Assembly (NCBI GenBank): GCA_007136405.1
Contig: SLHA01000017.1
Location: forward strand, 1 to 44,342
DNA from: Candidatus Latescibacterota bacterium
GTDB taxonomy: Bacteria > Latescibacterota > UBA2968 > UBA8231
DNA length: 44,342 nt
Direction: 5' to 3'
This document shows, piece by piece, positions 9,101 through 16,063 of this stretch. Position 1 is the stretch's first letter; each line of letters starts with the position of its first letter. The notes beneath the pieces are model-generated. The model saw only the letters and a list, made by a program, of their open reading frames with translations, was not told where the DNA came from and searched no databases. Made by a program: the position numbers and the translations under genes.

Positions 9101-9529
9101 GCGATGCCGGACCACGGCTGGGCGCCGCCCGCCGCGTACCTGATCTTCCTGTTGGCGCGTCTGGGCGATCGGCGCGTGATCGCGTACATGCACACCGTAG
9201 CCGCAAAGATCCGCATGAATCCCGACCGGTCCGACGCGATGTTCTGCTACGCGCACGCGCTATGTCTGGCTGCCGAGCACCTGAGCCACGCCGACTGCAT
9301 CGCCGCACTGGAGATCCTGGCCGACAAGCCCGGTATCAACGCCGCCGACCTGCCCCTAAGAACCGACCCGCGGCGGACGGTCGATCCGACGGCGGACCGT
9401 TACGCCTACCTGGAACTGTGCACCGGCCGCGCCCTGCTGCGCTGCGGTTCGCCCCGCGGCCGCGAGATCCTGAGACGCTACGCGCGCGACCTGCGCGGCG
9501 TCCTGGCCCGCTCCGCGCAAGCCGTATGA
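6197..9529 (+). CDS. Tandem-domain FAD-dependent oxidoreductase
   Basis: This is a 1110-residue protein; the ATG at 6197 follows GGAGGG by 8 bases. It contains two dinucleotide-binding halves. The first (residues about 66-350) begins TEVLVIGSSFQACFLAARLA, where the usual GxGxxG is degraded to GSSFQA. The second (from about residue 497) begins CEVLVVGGGTSGTPAGILAA with an intact GGGTSG at 503-508. It continues with DTLLVEKHGDLGGTQTIGG and later the ATGDGDIAAWAG and NFDIKGIACSD segments of the FAD_oxidored family (PF12831). The halves are separated by a repetitive Gln/Asn/Arg-rich linker at residues 389-445. The C-terminal 250 residues are helical (HEAT-like pairs such as RMAAGERRIEHLADLLVRPE). 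The substrate is unknown. The upstream 812-residue gene is a likely partner. The gene ends 7 bases from the convergent DUF4159 gene. Confidence 0.85.
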   Translation: MIPLPKRLGSHRARAAAGWTALDASGPGGSGHRPVFGQDAWQPSAPARAQAYPCVARQTVPVIAQTEVLVIGSSFQACFLAARLARSGRRVVLTSADTSLPHEIAIALRPWIEPGQLADAPADMRSFLEACKRDCGDGPWRLDMVAVTTGLEDRLLDAGAGLYYDLQPCGVQRAGRNVTAVVFAGKGSLVAIEALVVVDATPDARVAKWAGAGFEPRASAAAGMVARYSMLCAHPPAGPSLPVDGVPELVDGRVLVHADFVEFAARLPAAPGGAADAYPTWFHQSWCGWKMRRIATAAGRVLRESGAWPEAEFVRGGDALLCDPLERLRGRGGRGAWSIDACRPAEIDNLLVASPAADVDDAVAQALVEPVGEFSLADVLLDAPWQDGCRARQNAWENPRQDQGRAQQNADCARQIAPQNPHCAPQNAQQGQWGAQQDPCREQQDSATEMRLSGAVAGQVEVERAAGEARFHEVPPLYHTGRSLAIGGLPLPVASECEVLVVGGGTSGTPAGILAAAAGVDTLLVEKHGDLGGTQTIGGVPKYWFGRRTEFVQQLDRDATAMMEQTAMPRCMGMLDTLIQAGAGLLRAPAAGTVLRGNQVAGVVFATPDGLAVITARHVIDATGDGDIAAWAGAAADYGTRRDAMTMWDSFAHFRGTNPEAARHFDCAFDRRDPADLTRGIISSRRRGAGRDAGGFPQYYLTARESRHIRGRATVTYEGILARRRFRDVVLVALSNFDIKGIACSDLIFSGYVDWDYSRNHPAAIPYRSLVPQDLEGILVIGKAYSCTHDALSLARMQRDMIAMGGVAGLAAAQAVQTRRALAAIDVDQLQADLIEIGILTRADIESDRLKVRVTDWQNGGSVLGGRPGPPVADQQWPVMLEADVRHRVQRMAAGERRIEHLADLLVRPEAALPVLREALPSAHGAGKIEIARMLCYLNDTAGAETLLGELHRDLAGDELPEWEHRRHAMPDHGWAPPAAYLIFLLARLGDRRVIAYMHTVAAKIRMNPDRSDAMFCYAHALCLAAEHLSHADCIAALEILADKPGINAADLPLRTDPRRTVDPTADRYAYLELCTGRALLRCGSPRGREILRRYARDLRGVLARSAQAV
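7361..7531 (+). repeat. Gln/Asn-rich repetitive linker within the FAD oxidoreductase
   Basis: About 57 codons repeat short units of the type CGxCAGAACxC or GCGCAGCAG, giving RARQN, RAQQN, APQNP, APQNAQQ, GAQQD and EQQD blocks. The segment is in frame and lies between the two flavoprotein halves. Low complexity and repeated 9-15-bp units suggest slippage growth, and its length probably varies between strains. Confidence 0.75.
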
Positions 9530-9536
9530 TCGGCGC

Positions 9537-11330
9537 TCAGAAACGCGGCTCGCCTGCCGGCACGCCTTGCATTCGGCTCAAATTAGACTCTTCCAACGAC
9601 AAGTCGGCGAATTCCTCAGGCCACGGAGTGATGGGCCGAGCCTTGCCAAGCGGCCGTACTCTCAGCCGGCGTATCCAGGCGACGCGGTCGATAGATACGG
9701 TGAGTGTCGACACGTAGCCCCCTTCCAGGTCGATCTGCAGCTGCCGGCGCTGGCCGCCATAGTCCAGCTCGAGATGGATCGGACCGGCCGGAAGGTTGTG
9801 CAACAGCAGACCATGGGAGGCTGGGTGAGCCGATTCCAGGACCTGGCGGCCGTTCAGCTTCACGACCAGCGTGCCGTCCAGTGGTTGACCCAGCGGCGCC
9901 CGGACGATGGCCAGCGAAGCATCCAGCGTGGCCAGCAACTCGGCTTCGGCGGACAGAAATGGAGCCGCGGTCTCGCGCTCCGGGGCAAGCATGGGCCGGT
10001 GCTCCAGGCGCATCCAATGCGGCGGCGGTTCGCGCACGGCCAGGCTGCGACGGCGGGTCAGCGCGTACACGACGATGTTGATGCCGGCTCGCAGGCTGGG
10101 CACGACGGGTCTATCGCTCATGGGTCTATCTGAATCCCAGTATCCGCCCCAGTCACCGCTCATCGGTAGATCGTTGAATACCGCCACCAGTTCGTCGTCC
10201 AGTTCGAGTCCCCACAATCCCAGGGCCCTCGGCAAAGATCCTGACATATCGGGAACGCCGCTCTCTGCGGCTCGCACGCCCGTCGCCAGACCAGCCACGG
10301 CAACGCCGGGCACCCTGCCTGGGTAATCCCAGTTCCAGTCCCGGTATTCCTCGTCGCCGAATCCGGACTTGTACTCGCCGGGAAATCCGACCGGGAAGGA
10401 ATAAAATGAATGGTAGATCGGATGCGAGGGGCCCAGCTCGAGTAGCCGGCCATCACCCTGCAGCACCTCCCGCAACGCGCCGATCATAGCGCGCAGATAG
10501 CGGTTATGCCCCTCGACGTACAGAAACCCGCCGGAGCGCAGGTAATGTGCCAGCCCCGCCAGTTCATCGTCGCGCATGTGGCGCAGCAATTCCCGGTGAA
10601 GAAGATCGTCATCAACCTCGGGGTAGCCATATCCTGTCATGAACAGAATGGGATCCTTGAGTAGATCTGGTGACAGAAAATACTCGTACGGTTTGGGCTG
10701 CACTCCGACCAGCAGTTGGGTATGACGGTTCATGTACGAGGCCAGTATATGCACCGGGATCCCTCTAGAGCTGCCCATGGGCAGGTGCACCAGGGCGAAG
10801 TTGATATACCCGGTCAGATTCCGGCGCCTGGCCGGATCGACCACCACCACCGCGTGGTCCTTCATCGCTCGCGCCCGGTCGGCGAAACCGAGCAGGTCCA
10901 GCGTGGGATCGCTCAAGGTGTCGACCAGCCCCATTTGCGCCGGACGGATCATATCGACAGGCGCCATACCGAATTCGAAAGATCGATATTCGTCGACTCT
11001 CTCGGGCAGCACCAGCGGAATTTCGCCCAGTTGCTCCAGGTGGGTTGCAGGCGGCAGCAGGGCATGTAAGGAGGGTTCGACATCTACCGGAAAGGGCGGT
11101 GCCGGCAGATATTCCATCTGCACCGGCGCCGGCTCGGCTCTGGGGGCAACAGCCAGACGGTCCGGTGTGAACCGCGGTGGGCTGGGCAGTCGTGTACGCC
11201 AAAGCACGGGTGCGGGTTCTGGCGTGCCATGATGCAGTGCCATGTAGGCCACCAGCAAGTGGAGGGCCAGCGACACCAGCAGGCTGGCCCACACCTTGTG
11301 ATCGCGGCGCAGCACAGGTCGCTGGGGCAC
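9537..11330 (-). CDS. DUF4159 domain membrane-anchored protein
   Basis: This is a 597-residue protein read from a GTG at 11330 that follows AAGGAG by 6 bases. It has one N-terminal membrane helix (residues 13-35, WASLLVSLALHLLVAYMALH), then a Pro-rich stretch (about 38-110) like the periplasmic arm of TonB-type proteins. The DUF4159 domain spans about 170-470, recognised by NFALVHLPMGSSRG, DPILFMTGYGYPEVDDD, YLRSGGFLYVEGHN and the GLELDDELVAVFNDLPMSGD end. A small beta domain like PEGA/carboxypeptidase-regulatory modules closes the protein (about 515-570). DUF4159 has an amidotransferase-like fold without known activity and often occurs with MoxR/VWA genes, none of which is present here. It converges with the FAD oxidoreductase with no room for a terminator. 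Confidence 0.85.
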   Translation of the reverse strand: MPQRPVLRRDHKVWASLLVSLALHLLVAYMALHHGTPEPAPVLWRTRLPSPPRFTPDRLAVAPRAEPAPVQMEYLPAPPFPVDVEPSLHALLPPATHLEQLGEIPLVLPERVDEYRSFEFGMAPVDMIRPAQMGLVDTLSDPTLDLLGFADRARAMKDHAVVVVDPARRRNLTGYINFALVHLPMGSSRGIPVHILASYMNRHTQLLVGVQPKPYEYFLSPDLLKDPILFMTGYGYPEVDDDLLHRELLRHMRDDELAGLAHYLRSGGFLYVEGHNRYLRAMIGALREVLQGDGRLLELGPSHPIYHSFYSFPVGFPGEYKSGFGDEEYRDWNWDYPGRVPGVAVAGLATGVRAAESGVPDMSGSLPRALGLWGLELDDELVAVFNDLPMSGDWGGYWDSDRPMSDRPVVPSLRAGINIVVYALTRRRSLAVREPPPHWMRLEHRPMLAPERETAAPFLSAEAELLATLDASLAIVRAPLGQPLDGTLVVKLNGRQVLESAHPASHGLLLHNLPAGPIHLELDYGGQRRQLQIDLEGGYVSTLTVSIDRVAWIRRLRVRPLGKARPITPWPEEFADLSLEESNLSRMQGVPAGEPRF

Positions 11331-11479
11331 GGTCCACTCCTTCCTGCGCCAACCTGGTACGACGGAGCACCGACCCTCGGTTCCAGACCTGGCCCTTGGG
11401 GTCGTCCGGCATGGCCTCGAGCTGGTGCCACAACGGGCGCCCACGCGGCGCCATTCACCACATAAACAGCAGATACTCA

Positions 11480-11494
11480 GGTCAGTTACTGACC
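11480..11494. repeat. Perfect inverted repeat GGTCAGT-T-ACTGACC
   Basis: Two 7-base arms surround a single T. The site lies between the dead antitoxin gene and the DUF4159 gene, about 150 bases upstream of the latter's start. It has the size of a dimeric repressor operator, but no regulator is linked to it. Confidence 0.45.
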
Positions 11495-11510
11495 GGACAT
11501 ACCGGTTGGA

Positions 11511-11762
11511 CTATATCGCAACACCGCGTCCATAGAAGCCCCTGAGGATGTCTTCAGGAAGCAGCTCAAAGAAGGCGGGCGGCACGGATATCTTGCCCCT
11601 GGCCAGGCCGACCGGGCGCAGCGCCTGCCGCTCAGGCGCTCATGGCCGTATCTCGGCGATGGGCACGTTGCGCCGGCACAGGAGAATGGTCTACCCCTGC
11701 TCCAGCAGGACAAGGTAACGCGACAGATGGGTCTTGGCTTCATGGATATTTAGTTTTGTCAT
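11511..11762 (-). pseudogene. Phd/YefM-type antitoxin, inactivated by two stops
   Basis: From an ATG at 11762 the frame reads MTKLNIHEAKTHLSRYLVLL, EQG, stop, then TILLCRRNVPIAEIRP, stop, and continues to PPAFFELLPEDILRGF and a final TAG at 11511. This is a full-length Phd/YefM (type II antitoxin) sequence with the NIHEAKTHLSRYL DNA-binding start and the RNVPIAEIRP strand. TAG at 11691-11693 stands where the family has Glu (the usual GETI), one base from GAG. TGA at 11640-11642 follows IRP. The reading frame is otherwise preserved, so inactivation looks recent. No intact PIN/VapC or other toxin follows. A weak match (LLFMW, stop, then DDPKGQVW further on) just downstream might be its remnant. 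Confidence 0.75.
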
Positions 11763-11777
11763 AGCCCCGAAAGCAAC

Positions 11778-11957
11778 TCATCGAGTGAACTTAATCATGC
11801 CTAGGACAAAATCGCCCGTTTCGTCGCCATGCCGGTCGTGGACCAGCAGCGCCGGCTTAACCGCCGGTCGGTGATACAGCTCCGTCATATACCTGTAGAA
11901 CCGGGCCTGAGCCGTAGTCCCGTATACCCGCTCCTCCGCGTCCTGGCGTCTGCTCTC
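11778..11957 (-). pseudogene. Unidentified coding fragment
   Basis: A 59-codon frame without a start (it begins right after a TAA) reads EERVYGTTAQARFYRYMTEL, then YHRPAVKPALLVHDRHGDET, then GDFVLGMIKFTR and a TGA. Codon use and residue composition look like real protein. It is probably the C-terminal remnant of a lost gene, lying 6 bases downstream of the BtrH-like gene and 16 bases upstream of the dead antitoxin. The family is not recognised. Confidence 0.35.
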
Positions 11958-11962
11958 TTAGC

Positions 11963-13129
11963 TTATAGCAGTGCCTGCTCGAGATGATTGGCAGCCTGGG
12001 CGTCCTTATCTCGCGCCTGCCGGATGATCGACACCATCTGGCGGCGTACGGCCGGATCGGCCATGGAGCGATAGGCTTCAGGGTTTCCGTTGCCGCCGGC
12101 CAGGTCCCATAGTTGCCACATCAGGTCGTGCTCACCGGCATAGCAGGCGGCGGCGTGCAGCACGTCCTCCGCCATACGGTAGGGCAGAATCTCGGGGTCA
12201 CTGGCCTGGATCAGGAACTGCGCCCCGTACCAGCGCGCTTCGGCAACCGTGCCCACGGCAGCGTCGTGCACCCGATGGTGGGCGCGCAACGTCTCCTCGT
12301 CGTCTGCCGGCCACGCCCCGTCGCGCAGCAGGTGCTCGGCCCACGCTTCGTACGCCGCCAGACCGTTGTGCCGCTCCCGGTACCACTCGGGCGCGTCCGG
12401 CTCGGCGCGGACCATCTCCGTGCGCGTCACCTCCAGCATCCAGCCCAGCGCCGCGCGGTACGTCTCCTCGAGAGGGGGCTTGTCGACCTTATCACCGATG
12501 ACCAGCAGGCAGTCTGTGTCCTTGAACCAGTCACGCTTGCGGAAGTAGCCTGTCGTCTGCCCGTTACCTGCCGGCTCGAACTCGACGCCGGCATTGAACT
12601 CGGGCGTGTCCTGGAAGAAGCTCCACCCGATCAGGACGCCCCCGCCCTCGTCATAGCCCGCAATGATCGACGCCTCCGGCGGGCCGATCACGCCGTACCC
12701 CACCACCGGCATACCCCTGCCGATGCTCTCCGCAATACGCTCCCGGAAGAGCATCTCGTCGTCGCGCCCCGGCTCTTTGTTCACCCACTCGTACTCGTAG
12801 CCGATCGCTCGAAATATGCGCTGCTCCGGCGCAGCGGCGTCCGCCGACATATAATGAATTTCCACATTGTCGTCGACCCAGCCTTCATGCCAGGACAAAA
12901 ACGAGGCCGCGCCCGACACGCCCACCAGGAAGGCATAGGCACACGGTATTGTGCCGGCTGGGTTCTGCGTCGGACAGTGCTTGCAGCCATAATCCGGCTC
13001 GCCCATGTACTCCAGCACCGCCCGCACGATCGAGGGCATGACAATGTCCTCCGGACAGCGCACGCCGCCCCTGTAGAAGTGGACTGGCGGCACGCCATCC
13101 AACACCACTCGATCCGGATATCCGTTCAT
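11963..13129 (-). CDS. BtrH N-terminal-like (papain-like fold) protein
   Basis: This is a 388-residue protein. The ATG at 13129 is preferred over an upstream start at 13228 because GGAGGAG precedes it by about 8 bases and the family core starts soon after. Residues 36-45 (RAVLEYMGEP), the segment AYAFLVGVSGAASFLSWHEG (65-84) and the later GRGMPVVGYGVIGPPEASII are the pattern of BtrH_N/C39-like domains, in which a small papain-like fold handles peptide or acyl substrates. The C-terminal 140 residues are helical with many Trp and His (RTEMVRAEPDAPEWYRERHN). A Cys-x2-Cys pair (CKHC, 49-52) could bind a metal. Catalytic residues cannot be assigned. No biosynthetic cluster surrounds the gene. Confidence 0.6.
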   Translation of the reverse strand: MNGYPDRVVLDGVPPVHFYRGGVRCPEDIVMPSIVRAVLEYMGEPDYGCKHCPTQNPAGTIPCAYAFLVGVSGAASFLSWHEGWVDDNVEIHYMSADAAAPEQRIFRAIGYEYEWVNKEPGRDDEMLFRERIAESIGRGMPVVGYGVIGPPEASIIAGYDEGGGVLIGWSFFQDTPEFNAGVEFEPAGNGQTTGYFRKRDWFKDTDCLLVIGDKVDKPPLEETYRAALGWMLEVTRTEMVRAEPDAPEWYRERHNGLAAYEAWAEHLLRDGAWPADDEETLRAHHRVHDAAVGTVAEARWYGAQFLIQASDPEILPYRMAEDVLHAAACYAGEHDLMWQLWDLAGGNGNPEAYRSMADPAVRRQMVSIIRQARDKDAQAANHLEQALL

Positions 13130-13264
13130 GGAATCTTCTCCTCCATATCGCCTGCCTGCCTTGTCCCCATGTTCGCCTGACATTGGATGGTTGTAGAAAA
13201 AGTAGTAATTCGCCCGGGACTGCGTCAAGTCACCCTGGGCGCGATGCAGGTGTCGGCGAGCTGC

Positions 13265-13507
13265 CTACGCCGGGTCCCAGAGCCAGCGCAGGGCCGAGGG
13301 CAGCGTCGCGCCGCCGTGGGCCATGCTATGGAAGCCGCACCCCCCAGCGAAGTGAGCGTCATACCCGCGGAAGCGCAGCGCTGCCGCCAGCTCCTGGTTG
13401 GCCAGCCGCCAGTTGCCGCACACATCGTCGATGTCGTTGGTCCCGCCTGCTGCCAGCGGCCGGTGCGAAGGGCTCGAAGGTGTCATCAAGCTTACCGAGT
13501 GCTCCAT
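13265..13507 (-). pseudogene. Esterase C-terminal fragment (enterochelin esterase/Fes-like)
   Basis: The minus strand reads NDIDDVCGNWRLANQELAAA, LRFRGYDAHFAGG, then FHSMAHGGATLPSALRWLW and a stop at 13265. This is the C-terminal signature of Fes/FrsA-type serine esterases: the Asn-Asp-x-Asp strand, the GNW..N..L helix and the H.GxxLP..LRWLW end with the catalytic His. The nucleophile elbow and all earlier parts are missing, and the upstream sequence is in another frame, so only a remnant is left. Confidence 0.6.
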
Positions 13508-13509
13508 TC

Positions 13510-14183
13510 AACTCGGTCTCGGTGCCGAACGCAGGAGTCAGTTCCGCGTGTACTACATCACATACCACCAAGAGGCCTTGCCGCTGCTGCTCCAGAACGA
13601 TCAGGGGTAGAATCCCCGACGTTTCCTGGACAGCTGCAACCCCGCGCAAGGGTCGAGGCCGCGCCATCTGAGCTCGACGCTGCGTTGCACCAACTACGCC
13701 GGCAACGCCCAGGCCCGGGAAGCAGGCGGCACAAGGCATGTTCCACACCGTCACGCTTTCCCAGGGCGGTGCCGCCGGCCGCAGGGCGAGGGCCGGTTCG
13801 CCGTCTGGACCTGCCTGGGGCTCTACGGCGGCACCGCGGCAGCCGAAGGTGTGCCAGGCTTCGGCTGCCGCGGTGAAGTCAGCCTGCTGCTCGCGTTCCA
13901 GAAGCCAGTCCGGATCGACTGCGATCAGCAGTACCCGTCCCTCTCCCTGGCCGGTGGTGATCCATTCGTCCAGCTTCCTATCAAGGACCGTGCGATACAG
14001 GAATAGAAGGGTACTGGGGTGCTGGTTACCATATGTAGAATTGCTTGACGAGCGCTCATTGTTTACAATCGCAACAAGCGTGCCATAGAGTCTTCTTGCT
14101 GGAGTTGTGATAATCAGACCAGCGTCGATGGCGAAGGGGATACGTAGATATTCCGGCGATATTAATGGGATATCCGGATGCAT
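13510..14183 (-). pseudogene. Degenerate open frame, possibly a carbohydrate-active protein remnant
   Basis: A minus-strand frame runs from an ATG at 14183 into the esterase remnant in a different phase. Its middle (DWLLEREQQADFTAAAEAWH and AVEPQAGPDGEPALALRPAA followed by VTVWNMPCA) has the look of a beta-sandwich add-on found at the end of sialidase/BNR-type proteins. This resemblance is weak. The first 90 residues have mixed composition and no motif, GC content is lower than in neighbours, and no ribosome-binding site is evident. The frame is probably a composite of decayed pieces. Confidence 0.3.
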
Positions 14184-14224
14184 TTCTCGGACCGATGGAA
14201 TAGTCCGCTTACAAGGTTGGGCAT

Positions 14225-14246
14225 GGAAATAGGCGGTACTATTTCC
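14225..14246. promoter_or_regulatory. Inverted repeat upstream of the methyltransferase
   Basis: GGAAATA (14225-14231) and TATTTCC (14240-14246) form perfect 7-base arms around an 8-base loop, 30 bases before the methyltransferase start. It could be an operator or a 5' hairpin. No clear promoter hexamers flank it. Confidence 0.4.
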
Positions 14247-14276
14247 GCTTACCCACTAGTTCGGTGAAAGGATGAG

Positions 14277-15041
14277 ATGAGCGCACGACGCAAGAGAGAG
14301 TGGTTCGACGACGATTCCTTCTGGCAAGACCTGTATCCGTTCATGTTCCCGGAGCAGCGTTTTGCGTCCACAGCCGAACAGATCGAGAAGATCCTGGCAT
14401 TGACGAAGCCTGACGGCAAAGCCGCCCTCGATCTTTGTTGCGGGCCGGGTCGGTGTTCGATCGCGCTCGCACAGGCAGGATTCACGATTACGGGTGTAGA
14501 CAGAACTGATTTCCTGTTGGACAAGGCGCGTGCCAGGGCACGTGACGCCAACATGAAGGTCGAGTGGGTACAGATGGACATGCGGGACTTCGTCCGCGAG
14601 GATGCGTTCGATCTCGTTCTGAGCATGTTTACGTCCTTCGGCTACTTCGACGACAAAGGCGAGGACTTGCTTGTCCTTCGTAACGTCTTCAGCAGCCTCA
14701 GGTCCGGTGGAGTTTGTCTGATTGATGTGATGGGAAAAGAACGCCTGGCAAGGATCTTTCAGCCCACCACCTCTGACGTTCTCCCGGACGGCACGATGCT
14801 CGTCCAGCGGCATGAGATCCTTGACGACTGGACCAGGGTCCGGAACGAGTGGATACTGTTTCGAAAGGGCAGAGCGAAGAGCTTCAGATTCCATCACACG
14901 ATCTACTCCGGCCAAGAGTTGCGGGATCGGATGACGCAGGTGGGTTTCACCGACGTGCGACTGTACGGCAACCTTGACGGCGACAACTATGGCCCGGACG
15001 CCCATCGCCTGATCGCCGTGGCCCGCAAAACCGTAGGATAG
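14277..15041 (+). CDS. Class I SAM-dependent methyltransferase
   Basis: This is a 254-residue protein; AAAGGATG lies just before the ATG at 14277. Motif I for S-adenosylmethionine binding is ALDLCCGPGRCSIALAQAGF at residues 50-69. The acidic end of strand beta-2 is TGVDRT, and motif post-I (VEWVQMDMRDF) and FDLVLSMFTSFGYF follow in the expected Methyltransf_11/25 order. The C-terminal half has the WILFRKGRAKSFRFHHTIYS beta pattern of small-molecule or sugar methyltransferases. The substrate is unknown. It probably heads a short plus-strand run with the membrane protein and the ThuA-like gene, though the 198-base gap argues for separate promoters. Confidence 0.92.
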   Translation: MSARRKREWFDDDSFWQDLYPFMFPEQRFASTAEQIEKILALTKPDGKAALDLCCGPGRCSIALAQAGFTITGVDRTDFLLDKARARARDANMKVEWVQMDMRDFVREDAFDLVLSMFTSFGYFDDKGEDLLVLRNVFSSLRSGGVCLIDVMGKERLARIFQPTTSDVLPDGTMLVQRHEILDDWTRVRNEWILFRKGRAKSFRFHHTIYSGQELRDRMTQVGFTDVRLYGNLDGDNYGPDAHRLIAVARKTVG

Positions 15042-15239
15042 AATGCGACGAACCACCGAACCAGGGAGTACAGGCGACGCGGTATACCATGCGCCTGCAC
15101 TCCAGTCGATGGCGCACTCGCTGCGCGCTGCACCATCGGGGCTGCGGATTGTCATCCGCTGTACCGCAGCCTCGTTATGCCACCAAGACAACGCACGATC
15201 GCCAATACGGGGCGAGTTACTCGCCAGGAGATGGAACTC

Positions 15240-15848
15240 ATGACAACGGAACTTGGGATCCTGTCTGGCCGCATAGGTGCCATGGAGGACGAAGAGCTAC
15301 TCGACATCCTGGAGCACGGAGGCAATTACACTCCCGCAACGCTTCGGTTGGCCGAGCAGGAGGCGGACCGGCGAGGCGGAAGGGGCCCACTCCGCGACCG
15401 AGTTGCGTCAGCGAGAAACGATGCAGCAGTAGATGTGCGCCACCGGGAAGGTGCGGAGCGCCGGCTGGCAGGCATGCGGCGTATGCTGAGATGGACCATC
15501 CCCAGCATGGATCGCTTCAGACGCTACCCCGAGCTACGGATAGTTGTCGCCTGTCTCAGGCTCCTGACCCTTGTAGCGGCTCTATTCGCGCTCGCCAATT
15601 TGATAGGTGCTCCCATAGCACTGCTGTCTGGTTCGAGCTTCCACTGGGTTTTCTTCACGACCGTAACCGGCATGGTGTATACGCTGTTGGCGCTCCTGGC
15701 CCTGCTTGCCGTGCAGGGAGTGATTATGCTTCTCGTAGATACGGAGCACAGCGCGCGAACGGCATGCAGCATCCTTGGGCAGCTGAGCGCGAAAGGTGGG
15801 ACCAAGCCGGCACCCGCGGACTCGGCGAGCACGGAGCAGGAGGAGTGA
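15240..15848 (+). CDS. Small two-helix membrane protein of unknown function
   Basis: This is a 202-residue protein read from the ATG at 15240, which follows AGGAG by 9 bases; an in-frame ATG at 15177 has no ribosome-binding site. Residues about 1-95 are hydrophilic and charged. Two membrane segments follow: the first near residues 102-130 (RIVVACLRLLTLVAALFALA) and the second near 140-168 (FFTTVTGMVYTLLALLALLA). The layout of YPELR before helix 1 and LLVDTEHSART after helix 2 resembles a family of small bacterial membrane proteins with YPxLR and IDxExNTR-type motifs. No enzymatic motif is seen, and its job cannot be deduced. Confidence 0.65.
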   Translation: MTTELGILSGRIGAMEDEELLDILEHGGNYTPATLRLAEQEADRRGGRGPLRDRVASARNDAAVDVRHREGAERRLAGMRRMLRWTIPSMDRFRRYPELRIVVACLRLLTLVAALFALANLIGAPIALLSGSSFHWVFFTTVTGMVYTLLALLALLAVQGVIMLLVDTEHSARTACSILGQLSAKGGTKPAPADSASTEQEE

Positions 15849-16063
15849 CAGGCCCCATCGCGCCCTTGCCCCAGTGGCGATGAGCAGCTAACGCCAACCG
15901 AGCCGCGAGGAGCCCGGAAGCGATTCGAGACATGCGTCAGACACCGGTATGCGAATCTGAGGCATACAGGAATATCAACAGTCTGCTTGCGGATCAGGTT
16001 CGGGAAAACAACTGGCACCGGAACAGGTGTTCTTCGGACGTTGTGACAGGAGACGAAAAACGT

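Noticed and set aside
11511-11762. Stop codon reassignment or recoding (TAG/TGA as sense) in the antitoxin frame
   Set aside because: TAG and TGA both occur as ordinary gene stops elsewhere in the window (for example TAG at 39562-39564 and TGA at 9527-9529), so the two in-frame stops mark a pseudogene.
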